Assembly: GCF_004153225.1 (NCBI RefSeq) | Contig: NZ_SEMB01000026.1 | Location: 1-46,708, forward strand | Source: Sporolactobacillus sp. THM7-7 | Lineage (GTDB): Bacteria; Bacillota; Bacilli; Bacillales; Sporolactobacillaceae | DNA: 46,708 bases | Direction: 5' to 3' | Shown here: one piece after another, positions 37,398-46,192 of the stretch | Numbering within the stretch: position 1 is the first letter of the stretch | How the letters are laid out: each line of letters starts with the position of its first letter | The notes under the pieces: model-generated | What the model was told of the DNA's origin: nothing | Database searches by the model: none | The model's input: only the letters and a program-made list of their open reading frames with translations | Program-made: the position numbers and the translations under genes

Positions 37398-37459
37398 AAT
37401 GTCGTCGATCCCCTGGGATTGATACGCTACTCGGGGTCGACGACAATAGCCATTTGTGC
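37387..37459. promoter_or_regulatory. Long inverted repeat in the CRISPR leader
   Basis: Left arm 37387-37413 and right arm 37433-37459 pair over about 25 bases with small bulges. The core is GTCGTCGA and CCCC against GGGG and TCGACGAC. The -35 box lies inside the outer arm. It could bind a regulator or adaptation factor, or be a terminator-like relic of a cas operon that once ended here. Confidence 0.6.
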
Positions 37460-37497
37460 TGTCCTTGCTTTCGTTCGTTTTTGAATCGGTCATTCAT

Positions 37498-38301
37498 CGA
37501 TCGCTTTCCAAAGTTAGTGTTCTTTCGCTCTTATACAACCTGATTATATTATAATTTATAATTTTCAAAAAAACAAATTCCCATAACCTTACATTTATGT
37601 TATAAATATTAGTAGATGTTCTTTATCATTTTTAAGTCTTCTCAAGCAAGAAAGAAAGGGGGTCGATCATCAAAAGTATAATACGTGTCATGCCTCCAAC
37701 TCCTACAGCAACTTCTACTCTGATAAGGTACATGACTTTCCGTCCGCCCCTCAAAGCCATGAGCAGCCGCTGTGAACCGTTCGTTAATCATGAAATGAAA
37801 AAGCACCGTGTCAACTGTCAACAAGAGACGATGCGCTTTTCGGCAAAACCTTTCAGAAAAATGAAACACCGCTTGAACCCCTTCAGTAAAACCTCTTTAA
37901 AGTGCGAAACAAAAGAACTCGCTCTCGTTCTACCATTCCAAACCATTCCCAAACGGAAAAAACCTGATCGTTTTATGCGGCATTTCTATTTTTCTGCACA
38001 CGTCCTGTCTAAGACTTATGGCATCCGTTTTTACTGAAAACCAGCATGGGACGATCGCTTTATCGTAAGTAAACACGAACCCCCTCCTTTTACGAAGGCT
38101 TCTCCCAACCGTCTCCAATCACTCCGTTTCACTTCCGATGACCGATAAAATGTCTTAAACCTCGCAATCCACCTCTTCTATCTGCCCGGAGTTTTTTCTT
38201 TCATCCTGATGATGGTTATCTTTTCTTGAAGCAAATTATTTTGGAAAACTTTTTAATTTATCTCACCATTTTCTAAATTTGGGCCCTATGTATTAAGTGT
38301 A
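37498..38301. other. Intergenic region between CRISPR leader and sigma-like genes
   Basis: The first 140 bases are very AT-rich (around 37540-37640), as in a distal CRISPR leader. Two overlapping open frames at 37690-38037 (plus) and 37642-37869 (minus) have no ribosome site or recognisable family and look spurious. I see no cas gene remnant that I can defend. Confidence 0.5.
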
Positions 38302-38346
38302 AAGGCCGATTTTCACAAGCGAACCCCACCTCGCTTGATCGGCCTT
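38302..38346 (+). promoter_or_regulatory. Strong 5' leader hairpin before the first sigma-like gene
   Basis: AAGGCCGAT and ATCGGCCTT (9 bp) enclose CAAGCGA and TCGCTTG (7 bp). The hairpin ends 15 bases before the GAAAGGAG ribosome site and has no T-run, so it is not a terminator. A translational or mRNA-stability switch is possible. Confidence 0.5.
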
Positions 38347-38378
38347 CCACATTTCATCCTCGAAAGGAGTATCCGACA

Positions 38379-38972
38379 ATGTCCTACACCGATCTAGTTG
38401 CCGAACCGTCCCAGTTAAATGAAGAGGCCTTTGAACAATTGATGAAGAAGTATGAGCCGCTGATTGTCAGTACCGCGAACCGCTATGCTACTGCCTACCG
38501 CAGACATCTTAGAGGCGCAGCCGACCATGACGACCTAATCCAGATTGCGCGCATCGCCTTCTGGGAAGCCAACTGCCTGTTCGATCCGAAAAAAGTCGAC
38601 GATGACAAAAATCCTGAGTACGTCTTTACCTCGTTTGCCAGAAAAACCATCCAAGGCAGACTGTCCGATCGGCTGAGAAAAATTTATCGGCGCGCCAAAC
38701 GTGAGGCACTCAGCCCAACCGCCGAACCGTTCGATATCCCGGACGAATCCCCCGAGTCTATCGAAACGCAGATGTATGATTTGCTTGAAGAATGGCTCTT
38801 TCTCCTCAGTCCTCGCGAACGCCAATACCTGGCACTCAGACTCTTTAAGGATTGGGAAACCAAACAGATCGCCGCTGCCACCAACGTCTCCGAAAACACC
38901 GTCCGCTCATGGAAAAAAAGCCTCCGCAAAAAGCTGCAGCCGTTACAAGATTCATTGACTCGGAACAAATAA
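38379..38972 (+). CDS. Sigma-70-family-like factor
   Basis: A 197-residue protein with two sigma domains. Region 2 runs from about residue 20 to 105 (FEQLMKKYEPLIVSTANRYA, DLIQIARIAFWEANCLFDP, FTSFARKTIQGRL). Region 4 follows a short acidic linker and holds LLSPRERQYLALRL, then the helix-turn-helix QIAAATNVSENTVRSWKKSL. The domains are those of small alternative sigma factors, with no sigma-1 or sigma-3. AAAGGAG precedes the start. A tandem paralogue lies 135 bases downstream. The regulon and any anti-sigma partner are unknown; competence, stress or phage-related roles are all possible. Confidence 0.82.
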   Translation: MSYTDLVAEPSQLNEEAFEQLMKKYEPLIVSTANRYATAYRRHLRGAADHDDLIQIARIAFWEANCLFDPKKVDDDKNPEYVFTSFARKTIQGRLSDRLRKIYRRAKREALSPTAEPFDIPDESPESIETQMYDLLEEWLFLLSPRERQYLALRLFKDWETKQIAAATNVSENTVRSWKKSLRKKLQPLQDSLTRNK

Positions 38973-39107
38973 GCCGGAAGATCCAATCATAGCACCGTCC
39001 ATTTTCTTAAAATTTTAATAACTAAACGATTTTAAGCTGAACCAGCTGACTTTCTCTCACCTTTTTAACCTATCTTACAAATAAACGGCTAAAGGAGATC
39101 CCACACT

Positions 39108-39677
39108 ATGCCATATACCAAACTCATTTCCGAACAACTTGAATGGAACGAACCCGCCTTTGAAAAGTGGATGAAAAAAGTAGAGCCGCTGATTGTCACC
39201 ATGACAAAACGCTATGCCGCTTCCAAGAAAAATGATCACCGCAGCACGCCCGACCTCGACGATCTGATTCAGATTGCCTGGATCGCTTTCTGGGAAGCCG
39301 CCCTACTGTTTGACCCGGAGAAAGTCACGGAAGGTAAAAATCCCGAGAAAGCCTTTCTTACGTTTGCCGCAAAAACCATTCGGAACAGACTGGCCGGCTG
39401 GCTCAAGAAATCCTATTCACGGGTCAGCCGGAAAGCCCTCATCCCCGTCGGTAAAATCGATCCTGTCAAATCTCCCCGAACCTTCAAGGATCATCTGCAG
39501 CTCTTCTTCGAAGACTGGCTGTTGCTCCTTAGCCCTTCTGAGCGTCAAGAGATGATCCAAAGCCTCTTTAACGATCGGGAAACGGATGAGAACGGGGGCA
39601 CCATGCAGACCTCCAAAAACAGCAATGGCTCATTACTGCCGGACATGCGTAAAAAACTGCGGATCCTGCAAGATTAG
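39108..39677 (+). CDS. Sigma-70-like paralogue with eroded region 4
   Basis: A 189-residue tandem paralogue of the preceding gene. Region 2 is well kept (DLIQIAWIAFWEAALLFDPEK, FLTFAAKTIRNRLAGWLKK). LLSPSERQEMIQSLF still aligns with the start of region 4. After RET the helix-turn-helix of the paralogue is replaced by DENGGTMQTSKNSNGSLLPD, yet the two proteins have the same length from ET to the final LQD. The change is thus by substitution and not frameshift. AAAGGAG lies before the ATG. It should bind core RNA polymerase but hardly a -35 element, so it is either decaying or a decoy. Confidence 0.75.
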   Translation: MPYTKLISEQLEWNEPAFEKWMKKVEPLIVTMTKRYAASKKNDHRSTPDLDDLIQIAWIAFWEAALLFDPEKVTEGKNPEKAFLTFAAKTIRNRLAGWLKKSYSRVSRKALIPVGKIDPVKSPRTFKDHLQLFFEDWLLLLSPSERQEMIQSLFNDRETDENGGTMQTSKNSNGSLLPDMRKKLRILQD

Positions 39678-40330
39678 CTGAGAGGAAGAAATGACGAAAG
39701 AGATTCCTCGTTTACAATTCTTACAAACCGGTCATCTTCTGGACATTTTGGAATGTTAGCAACTTAGTAGCTCATGATAGATTTTCAGCAATCCTTAAAG
39801 TAAAGACGACGAATGCACACTTTTCCTGTTCTCCCGAATCGCTAATGTATTTTCTTAATCGGCTACCAATGACTTTAAGCACCCCAAATAAGGACAAGGA
39901 ACCTTCTCCGTATTCTTAACCGCAATCGCCGATTAATGGATTATTTGCCAGTTCCTATACTAATTAATCATGGTTGGGACATCTCTCGTGTAAGTCGGAT
40001 TACACGATTAAGAGATGTCCTTTTTTCTTTACTTGATTTTACAGTTTGGTCACCCTTGCTTATTTACTTTCTAGTTGTATAGTCAGAGCCAACTGATAAG
40101 CAGTATATAGTGACTGTTCAGTGAAAAGGACATTGAATACCGTCAAAGTTTCAAGAAATCTCCCTGTGGCTCACTCCCCACCTAATAGATACCCTTTTCT
40201 ATTAGATATTAAATGCCATAGGAACAACTAGTTTAACGGTTACACAAGCCATATAATAGAAAGCTTTAAGGTTAACCTCACCTAATAAATGTACGCTTTA
40301 ATGCGTATAAAAAAGAATTTAATCAAATAG
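39678..40330. other. Intergenic region between sigma-like genes and the yhf-type operon
   Basis: No gene is recognisable. The stretch holds one strong plus-strand terminator (39977-40026) about 300 bases after the last sigma-like gene, leaving room for a small untranslated transcript. The part from 40080 is AT-rich without clear features. Confidence 0.5.
39977..40026 (+). terminator. Strong terminator with two-part stem
   Basis: GGACATCTCT/AGAGATGTCC (10 bp) encloses CGTGTAA/TTACACG (7 bp) and is followed by TTTTTT. It may end the sigma-gene transcript or a separate small RNA. Confidence 0.8.
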
Positions 40331-40355
40331 AAAAAGCTGTTCATCTCTGAACAGC
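40331..40355 (-). terminator. Terminator of the yhf-type operon
   Basis: On the minus strand, GCTGTTCA and TGAACAGC form a stem around GAGA, followed by TTTTT, 30 bases behind the last gene. Confidence 0.85.
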
Positions 40356-40384
40356 CTCTTTGAATGAATATTAAATTTAGCTAC

Positions 40385-41596
40385 TTAGTCAATAATTCTG
40401 TGTAGAAATGACTTGCCATTTGCCGGTTTCTCAACATTAAAGTATTCAGCACCAGTTGCCGCAACGTCAGATAATGTTTTTCTTTCTCCTACATACTTAT
40501 TGTGTGTACCCTTTTTATAAATCAACAGTGGTACTTTTTCCCTAGTATGATTACTATGTCCAATTGTAGGATCGTCACCATGATCAGCCATTACAATCAG
40601 GATATCCTCTTCATTAAATACAGGAATAATTTCATTGATGCGTTTATCGGCTATTTCCAGAATGCTAGCATACTTAACTGCATCCTCAGCATGTCCCGCT
40701 AGATCGGTCTCCTGAATGTTCATAAAAATTAATCCATCTGTAATAGCGTTCACCTGTTCATCAAACCTATCAAATAAATAATTGGTATCTACACCTGGAA
40801 AAAGGTTTTTACTCGTTGTTTGAATAATGTCTGCAGCCTTTCCGAGCAATGACACGGTTATCCCGTGACTATCCAATATTGACGGGAGCTGGACATTCGG
40901 ATCAATACCATAACCAAGATGGATGACGTGATAATCGTGATTATAAACTCCGGATTCAGGTGCATCTACTCCTGCAAAACCACCGTGCTTTACTTTACGG
41001 GCTGCCAGTAAATCTCTCAGCCCAATTTTTCTCCCTCCAAATGCAATAACCCGAGATACTTTAACAACACTTCTTACAGATTTCCCAAGTCTAATAACAT
41101 CTTCAAAAGACATATTATCTAATGTTGCTGAAACATTATAGACCTGTCCAGGATCTGTTTCAAGATTGTCTCCTACAGTAGCAGCTTCGTTAACAATTAG
41201 GATTTGTTCCCCGGGATTTCCTAATCTCCGTACTGAAAAGCCATCTTCTTTTACTTTGTTTTCTACTTCATTAATTACATGATTAAACCCCATAATTAAT
41301 GGCGGCTTAGGGATCGTTCCCATGATTTCCTGATGACCAAGATAAGAATCCGCCCCCATGTGCATTAGATTAGACGTACCCCAATTGGCAATATTTGAAA
41401 ATTTAAGGGATCCTCGTTCTTTACCTATAGCATTCATTAACCCAAGCTGTACTAAAGTGGGTATCTTAACGTTTGGAACGGCTTTAATAATATCTAAAGC
41501 TGTATTAGCACCTATATCCCTTGGTCTGATCTCTGGAACGTCATCCATCGCTCCCGCACCAAAACTATCTAGCACAATAATCGCAAATCTGCCCAT
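40385..41596 (-). CDS. yhfW: Phosphopentomutase-like protein YhfW
   Basis: An alkaline-phosphatase-superfamily enzyme of the phosphopentomutase type, 403 residues (E. coli YhfW is about 408). Metal and phosphate site motifs are visible: IIVLDSFGAGAMDD at the N-terminus, GADSYLGHQEIMGT, QETDLAGHAED, and MADHGDDPTIGHSNHTRE near the C-terminus. By family it would move phosphate between C1 and C5 of a pentose or similar compound. Its place at the end of a yhf-type operon, 3 bases behind yhfX, suggests an unusual sugar phosphate as substrate and not deoxyribose. A role as true DeoB is less likely, since no nucleoside genes are nearby. Confidence 0.85.
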   Translation of the reverse strand: MGRFAIIVLDSFGAGAMDDVPEIRPRDIGANTALDIIKAVPNVKIPTLVQLGLMNAIGKERGSLKFSNIANWGTSNLMHMGADSYLGHQEIMGTIPKPPLIMGFNHVINEVENKVKEDGFSVRRLGNPGEQILIVNEAATVGDNLETDPGQVYNVSATLDNMSFEDVIRLGKSVRSVVKVSRVIAFGGRKIGLRDLLAARKVKHGGFAGVDAPESGVYNHDYHVIHLGYGIDPNVQLPSILDSHGITVSLLGKAADIIQTTSKNLFPGVDTNYLFDRFDEQVNAITDGLIFMNIQETDLAGHAEDAVKYASILEIADKRINEIIPVFNEEDILIVMADHGDDPTIGHSNHTREKVPLLIYKKGTHNKYVGERKTLSDVAATGAEYFNVEKPANGKSFLHRIID

Positions 41597-41599
41597 AGA

Positions 41600-42763
41600 T
41601 CATTTACTTCCTTTCAATTTTCTTCCAAGACTATCATATAGACCCACTAGTTCTGCATGACCGTCATGAAGCCCTGACACAATTGCAACAGCGCTTCTTG
41701 TAACAAAAATTTGAGTTCTAAACGACATGATAACAGTTGAACCTGCAGGATATTCACGATCCAGTTCCAAGTAGTAGTCAATACTATCATTGTCTAATGG
41801 ATGCACACGTGCATGCTCTTTTATATTCCCACTGATAACTAGGGCATGTTTTAGATGACCTCGTCTATAATAGCCTCCACCATAAATAAAGCTGTGTCCA
41901 TTAAAAGTATGTGAGACTTCACTTACATAACAAATAGCTGGTTTCTCTGGCAAGTTATTAACAGCGTGCATTGGCGTCGTACCAGTTAATGCATGACCTG
42001 GCTCCCCTTGTGTTCCTCCAATCTTCTTTAAAAGAGGCAACGATCTTACCGTAGTTGCAGAAGGCATATTGAGTTCTTGTACTTCAATACCATTTTTATA
42101 CAAAATATCTTTTGCTTTCTTTAAAGTGTTTACGTTATTTGTCGAGACAAAATCGTTAACAGCCTGATCATAAAGAATACAGGGAAAAGAAGTTAAACCT
42201 GCGATATCTACATGACTTAATGCTTTAAAATCCCTACTTGAATTTTCTAATTCTTCTAATGTAAATCCACCTTCCTGACCAGGATAAATATTGTCATCCG
42301 GCGAAATCACCTTTAAGAGAACCTTTTGTCTCACACCAGCGTTCTTAGCTATTTTGTTTAGATAAATTAAGTTTTCCAACGAAAAAACGGTCATGTATTT
42401 TGAGCCATATCGCAAGATCTCCTCTAAAATATGGTGTGGGGGTTGAATTAAATGCCCTACATTGCCTAGTTTCAGGCCATTATTCATCATGACCTTTGCT
42501 TCTCTGTAATCAACCACTACTGCACAGTTAATGCCCGATTTTTCAATTTCTTTAGCGATTAAGGGATTACGTCCAAACTGTTTAGTCATATAGAAAAGTT
42601 CTATGCCGTCCTTTTTTGCTTCTTCCACGATTTTTTGCGTATTCTCTTTGATTATGTCTAAATCAAGAACATAAGTATCTGGTAAAATAATTCCTTTCTT
42701 ATGCAAATAGGAGGCATAATTTATCAACTCACTATTTCTCTCTTCAAGTTTATTTAAAAACAT
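41600..42763 (-). CDS. yhfX: YhfX-like PLP enzyme, alanine-racemase fold
   Basis: A fold-type III PLP protein with an alanine-racemase-like N-terminal barrel, 387 residues, the same length I recall for E. coli YhfX. The PLP lysine is Lys61 in LFYMTKQFGRNP, and TYVLDLDIIKENTQKI is the usual first strand. The C-terminal part (HTFNGHSFIYGGGYYRRGHLKHAL) differs from standard alanine racemases. It sits 3 bases behind yhfS and 3 bases before yhfW. It is probably a racemase, epimerase or decarboxylase acting on an amino intermediate of the pathway. Confidence 0.85.
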   Translation of the reverse strand: MFLNKLEERNSELINYASYLHKKGIILPDTYVLDLDIIKENTQKIVEEAKKDGIELFYMTKQFGRNPLIAKEIEKSGINCAVVVDYREAKVMMNNGLKLGNVGHLIQPPHHILEEILRYGSKYMTVFSLENLIYLNKIAKNAGVRQKVLLKVISPDDNIYPGQEGGFTLEELENSSRDFKALSHVDIAGLTSFPCILYDQAVNDFVSTNNVNTLKKAKDILYKNGIEVQELNMPSATTVRSLPLLKKIGGTQGEPGHALTGTTPMHAVNNLPEKPAICYVSEVSHTFNGHSFIYGGGYYRRGHLKHALVISGNIKEHARVHPLDNDSIDYYLELDREYPAGSTVIMSFRTQIFVTRSAVAIVSGLHDGHAELVGLYDSLGRKLKGSK

Positions 42764-42766
42764 TAA

Positions 42767-43864
42767 TTATCCTTCCCTTATTACCTCATTTATTGCTTTT
42801 TTAAGTATCCTAATGACTGTGTTAGCGCCAGCCCTTAGTGGATTAATCCTAATTGTTGTATTTAATAGATTTTCATCATACTTTATAAACGTCCCTGAAA
42901 CTCGATAGAACATCGGAACGATCTCATATTTTGATTCAGCGCCTACTGGATAGGGGGCGGCTCCTAGTCTATCCGTAATATTTAGTATTTTCTGTGCAAT
43001 AGGTTCGGTAAACTCAACCAATAAGACTTTTGATTGTGCATTCGCTGCGTATGCATTCCCAACCTTTGGAATTTCATGATTGTTTAATCTATCAATTAAT
43101 TGATCAACAACCCGGGCCTGGTTAGCTAACGCTACGGGGGCATATACAAGGCCACGTAATACATCCAATGACTCATGCCCTTGAACTTGTAAACCGCCCG
43201 AATAGTTTTCTTTCCGTAGAAAGTCAATATTTTTTTTATTTCCAACAATGCATCCAATTCCTTCAGGGCCAAGCAATTTAAAAGCAGAAAAGCAGCTTAG
43301 TGAAGCACCAAGCTCTACGCCTATTTTATGAACCTTCATCACAGCATAATTATCATCAGTGATAATGGGAATGTCACGAAACTGATTCTGAATCAAATCA
43401 ATAATTTTACCAATATCATAAAAATCATCAGGCTTTTGTCTTGTATACTGTATTAAGGCAGCATCAAAATGAACTTTTTGCAGATCTTCGATAGTTAAAT
43501 GATTAAAGTCAACGAATACTATGTTAATTCCAAGCATCTCTATGGATGTTTTCGTCGTTGGATAGATCGGTGCGTCATGTACTAAAAGTGTATCCCCAGG
43601 TTGTAAAGTGCTATGCAAAGCGCTTCGAATCGCCCCTGTGCCGGCACCTCTAAGTAGTAGACATGATTCCGAATGGAAAAAATTTGCAATGATCCTTTCA
43701 ACTTTTTTAGTAAATAGGGGACGATTCAGGCCTTTTACAACGCCAAGATCACCTCTTGTTAACATCTGATGTCCCTCAAATTCTTTTGTTATCTCATCAA
43801 CTAAAGCGAATTGTTTCTCAAGAGCGTCATTAACTGAAATACTTTCCAACGGGTATGTCTCCAA
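42767..43864 (-). CDS. yhfS: YhfS-like class V-type aminotransferase
   Basis: A fold-type I PLP enzyme of 365 residues (E. coli YhfS about 361). The lysine is Lys196 in CFSAFKLLGPEGIG, the cofactor Asp lies in IITDDNYAVM near 170, and LLRGAGTGAIRSAL near 70 binds the PLP phosphate. It may act as an aminotransferase, a lyase or a cysteine-desulfurase relative. Context with a second PLP enzyme (YhfX) and a hydrolase (Php) suggests breakdown of an amino-containing compound. Tight spacing on both sides makes it part of one mRNA. Confidence 0.83.
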   Translation of the reverse strand: METYPLESISVNDALEKQFALVDEITKEFEGHQMLTRGDLGVVKGLNRPLFTKKVERIIANFFHSESCLLLRGAGTGAIRSALHSTLQPGDTLLVHDAPIYPTTKTSIEMLGINIVFVDFNHLTIEDLQKVHFDAALIQYTRQKPDDFYDIGKIIDLIQNQFRDIPIITDDNYAVMKVHKIGVELGASLSCFSAFKLLGPEGIGCIVGNKKNIDFLRKENYSGGLQVQGHESLDVLRGLVYAPVALANQARVVDQLIDRLNNHEIPKVGNAYAANAQSKVLLVEFTEPIAQKILNITDRLGAAPYPVGAESKYEIVPMFYRVSGTFIKYDENLLNTTIRINPLRAGANTVIRILKKAINEVIREG

Positions 43865-43870
43865 TATATA

Positions 43871-44749
43871 TCACCCTTGTCCGTATATTCTATGTGGGTT
43901 ATTGATTAGCATGTTATGAATAAACCTATCAGAGACTCCATTCTCTCGGAGCAAAGATACAAATGTATCCAGTAAATAGGCATAACCTTTACCACCATTT
44001 TCTTTCAAATGGGATTTTCTTGTGATATCCATAGACATAAGTACTTGATCGATATAACCAGCAGATTCAATATCTTTTAACATTTTTGTCCTGAGTTTTT
44101 CGGACATGTAATTGTCCTTACCGATGGTGTCAAATTCAACATTTACTCCTGTCTTAAGCATATCTATGATGTAATCAGAGCTACCAGATAAATCTACATG
44201 CCCAATGACAATTTTACTTAAATCAGCATGCTTTCTTTGAAAATAATGAACCTGTTCATGTCCTAAAGTACCAATGGATGTATGTGTACTAATGGGTACC
44301 CCAGTTTCTTTTTGAGCAATAACAGCGGCATCAAACACTTTTTCCTCTGCTTTTGTCCAATATCCTTTAGAAGTTCCAATTTCTCCTATGACTCCTGCTT
44401 TAACATCTGTCCCTTTGATGCCAACTTCTATCTCCCTGATCATTTTTTCAGCAAGATGATTAACTGAAAGTCTAAACACTTCTATTGGCAAAAAAGCATC
44501 TTGATAATATCCTGTGCTACTTACAATGTTGATTCCAGTTTCTTTTTCTATTTTTTGGACATATGGAATATCTCGGCCCATCCCATTATTGGTCATGTTA
44601 ATAATATTTCTAACACCTTTAGCATACAGATCCTTAAACTCTTCAATTACTAAATTAATGCTGTTTAAATGGCAATCCTCATTATTTTTTACTTCGGAAA
44701 GATCAATTGGTATATGTTCATGAGCATAAACTATTCCGGGAACCAACAT
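43871..44749 (-). CDS. php: Phosphotriesterase homology protein Php (YhfV)
   Basis: An amidohydrolase-superfamily TIM barrel of 292 residues, the length I recall for E. coli Php. All binuclear metal ligands are present: His10 and His12 in AHEH, Glu123 in GEIGTS, His156 in THTS, His184 in GHVD and Asp241 in MDITRK. Each lies two positions before the E. coli Php numbering I remember (12, 14, 125, 158, 186, 243). Glu replaces the carbamylated Lys of true phosphotriesterases, a hallmark of this subgroup. It is likely a lactonase or ester/amide hydrolase; its natural substrate is unknown. Confidence 0.9.
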   Translation of the reverse strand: MLVPGIVYAHEHIPIDLSEVKNNEDCHLNSINLVIEEFKDLYAKGVRNIINMTNNGMGRDIPYVQKIEKETGINIVSSTGYYQDAFLPIEVFRLSVNHLAEKMIREIEVGIKGTDVKAGVIGEIGTSKGYWTKAEEKVFDAAVIAQKETGVPISTHTSIGTLGHEQVHYFQRKHADLSKIVIGHVDLSGSSDYIIDMLKTGVNVEFDTIGKDNYMSEKLRTKMLKDIESAGYIDQVLMSMDITRKSHLKENGGKGYAYLLDTFVSLLRENGVSDRFIHNMLINNPHRIYGQG

Positions 44750-44767
44750 CTCAATACATCTCCTTAT

Positions 44768-46063
44768 TTAAAATAGGTGTATTAATCTTAGTAGATTTAA
44801 GAGGATGCCTAATGCTATAGCAGCAATAGGTCCAACAGCCATTTCAACCAATGGTTTCTTTAAATGTTTGTTCAGTAGATAAAAACCAATTACCCAAAAA
44901 TAACCCAGTCCTGGCACCATTTTATTACAAGCAATCGCACTACCGATTAAAAGGGCTAATGCAATGGTATCGGTAAGCGATGTTCTAATATGTTCGCCCA
45001 TGTCACGTATTCCGGGAAACTTGTCAAGTCCCTTGGCCGTTGCTGCCAATGCCATGACTTCAATATACATACAGGCAAAACCCACAACAAACGCAATGAA
45101 TGGATGTCCTTGTAAAAGTAAACCTATACCAAAGATTAACGTCGTTCCAGCCATTCCATAAACACCGGTAACAATAGCCGTTGAAAATACAAGTGGAATA
45201 AATCCTACAGCCCTTGCAATAGTTGCTATAGCGGCTTCATTTATCTGATTTTGCACCATTAATTTTTGTGGCAATACATCTACAGCAATAATTAAAAGGC
45301 TTGATGCAGATGTAATTAACCCTCCCATTAGTGACAGCCAGATCCAATTCTTCTTAATTCGATTCACACGATCCGAGAATACATTTATAAGACTAGCATT
45401 AGAGTTTCCACTACCTTTAACTTTAAACGAAAAGTAGATCATGACCAGCATACCAACTAATAGTGCCATACCAATAGGTGAAAGGGTGATCTTTATTTGC
45501 TGATTAATTTGGAAAACGCCAAAATTAGATATTAAAAGATAGGTAAGGAAAGTAAGAACAAATGTGATAATCCCCTTTTTAGATCCATGCTGACTGGCAA
45601 CTGTAATGGCTGGGAATGCGCAAAAGGCCAAAAGGATCGGTCCGCCAATTAATCCTAAAGCGTCAAGAAAGTTTACTGGTAACAACTTGAATAGTTGAAT
45701 GATAAATGTCAATCCGATCATTAAACCAATACCATACGCTGCGCCTATAATCCCTGCCAAAACGGTACCAAGTCTATTTTCAGGAGTCCATGTCCCAATT
45801 ATATCGGCAGCAAGTAAAATACTATGGGCGATTAAAATTGTTGTACCAATAGAAATAGGGATACCGAAACCAATAATCAATCCGAAACTAACGGCAAAAC
45901 TTGTTGCCGCCAGCTCTTTCCGATCAATCTTTCCTTCCAAATACTCCGGCATAATGGGTCTTAAGCCGTCGTTAAATACTGCAATACCACGATTGGCAAG
46001 AATAGAACCTACCCCTCCAACCGCCGCAATGACTATATAATTAATAATTGTTGAAATATCCAT
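44768..46063 (-). CDS. yhfT: YhfT-like membrane transporter
   Basis: A very hydrophobic protein of about 431 residues with roughly eleven to twelve membrane segments and glycine-rich N-terminal loops (AAVGGVGSILANRGIAVFND). Length is close to E. coli YhfT (434). The fold may relate to PTS galactitol-type EIIC or other carriers, but that is inference. I chose the ATG at 46063, with GGAG eight bases upstream; the GTG at 46072 overlaps the ribosome site. It follows yhfU after a 129-base gap containing its own promoter and operator, and probably imports the pathway substrate. Confidence 0.85.
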   Translation of the reverse strand: MDISTIINYIVIAAVGGVGSILANRGIAVFNDGLRPIMPEYLEGKIDRKELAATSFAVSFGLIIGFGIPISIGTTILIAHSILLAADIIGTWTPENRLGTVLAGIIGAAYGIGLMIGLTFIIQLFKLLPVNFLDALGLIGGPILLAFCAFPAITVASQHGSKKGIITFVLTFLTYLLISNFGVFQINQQIKITLSPIGMALLVGMLVMIYFSFKVKGSGNSNASLINVFSDRVNRIKKNWIWLSLMGGLITSASSLLIIAVDVLPQKLMVQNQINEAAIATIARAVGFIPLVFSTAIVTGVYGMAGTTLIFGIGLLLQGHPFIAFVVGFACMYIEVMALAATAKGLDKFPGIRDMGEHIRTSLTDTIALALLIGSAIACNKMVPGLGYFWVIGFYLLNKHLKKPLVEMAVGPIAAIALGILLNLLRLIHLF

Positions 46064-46107
46064 CAAAATCACTCCTTTTTGAAATAAATGTTAAAAATAT
46101 AGTCTCT

Positions 46108-46136
46108 ATCATATTTAACCTATTGTCGACGATCAA
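46108..46136 (-). promoter_or_regulatory. Internal promoter in front of yhfT
   Basis: On the minus strand, TTGATC (46131-46136) and TATGAT (46108-46113) have an optimal 17-base spacer, about 40 bases upstream of yhfT. Its -35 box overlaps the inverted repeat at 46133-46158. Confidence 0.6.
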
Positions 46137-46158
46137 TATACTATATTCCGTATATTGA
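46133..46158. promoter_or_regulatory. Operator-like inverted repeat TCAATATAC-N8-GTATATTGA
   Basis: Perfect 9-bp arms overlap the -35 box of the yhfT promoter, the classic place for a repressor. In E. coli the cluster includes a GntR-like gene (yhfZ), and a homologue may lie just beyond the window. Confidence 0.6.
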
Positions 46159-46192
46159 ATCAAAAATATTCTTTTTTGGAAGGACATAACGG

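Noticed and set aside
37162-37497. A 111-codon minus-strand frame covering the CRISPR leader
   Set aside because: It runs through the leader promoter into the first repeats and resembles no Cas protein. I considered a Cas2 tail but saw no motif.
37642-38037. Overlapping open frames of 75 and 115 codons before the sigma-like genes
   Set aside because: No ribosome site, biased composition and no recognisable domain; they overlap each other on opposite strands.
40385-41596. Calling this gene a housekeeping deoB
   Set aside because: The fold is right, but there is no nucleoside gene nearby and the five upstream genes match the yhf set, so the yhfW paralogue fits better.
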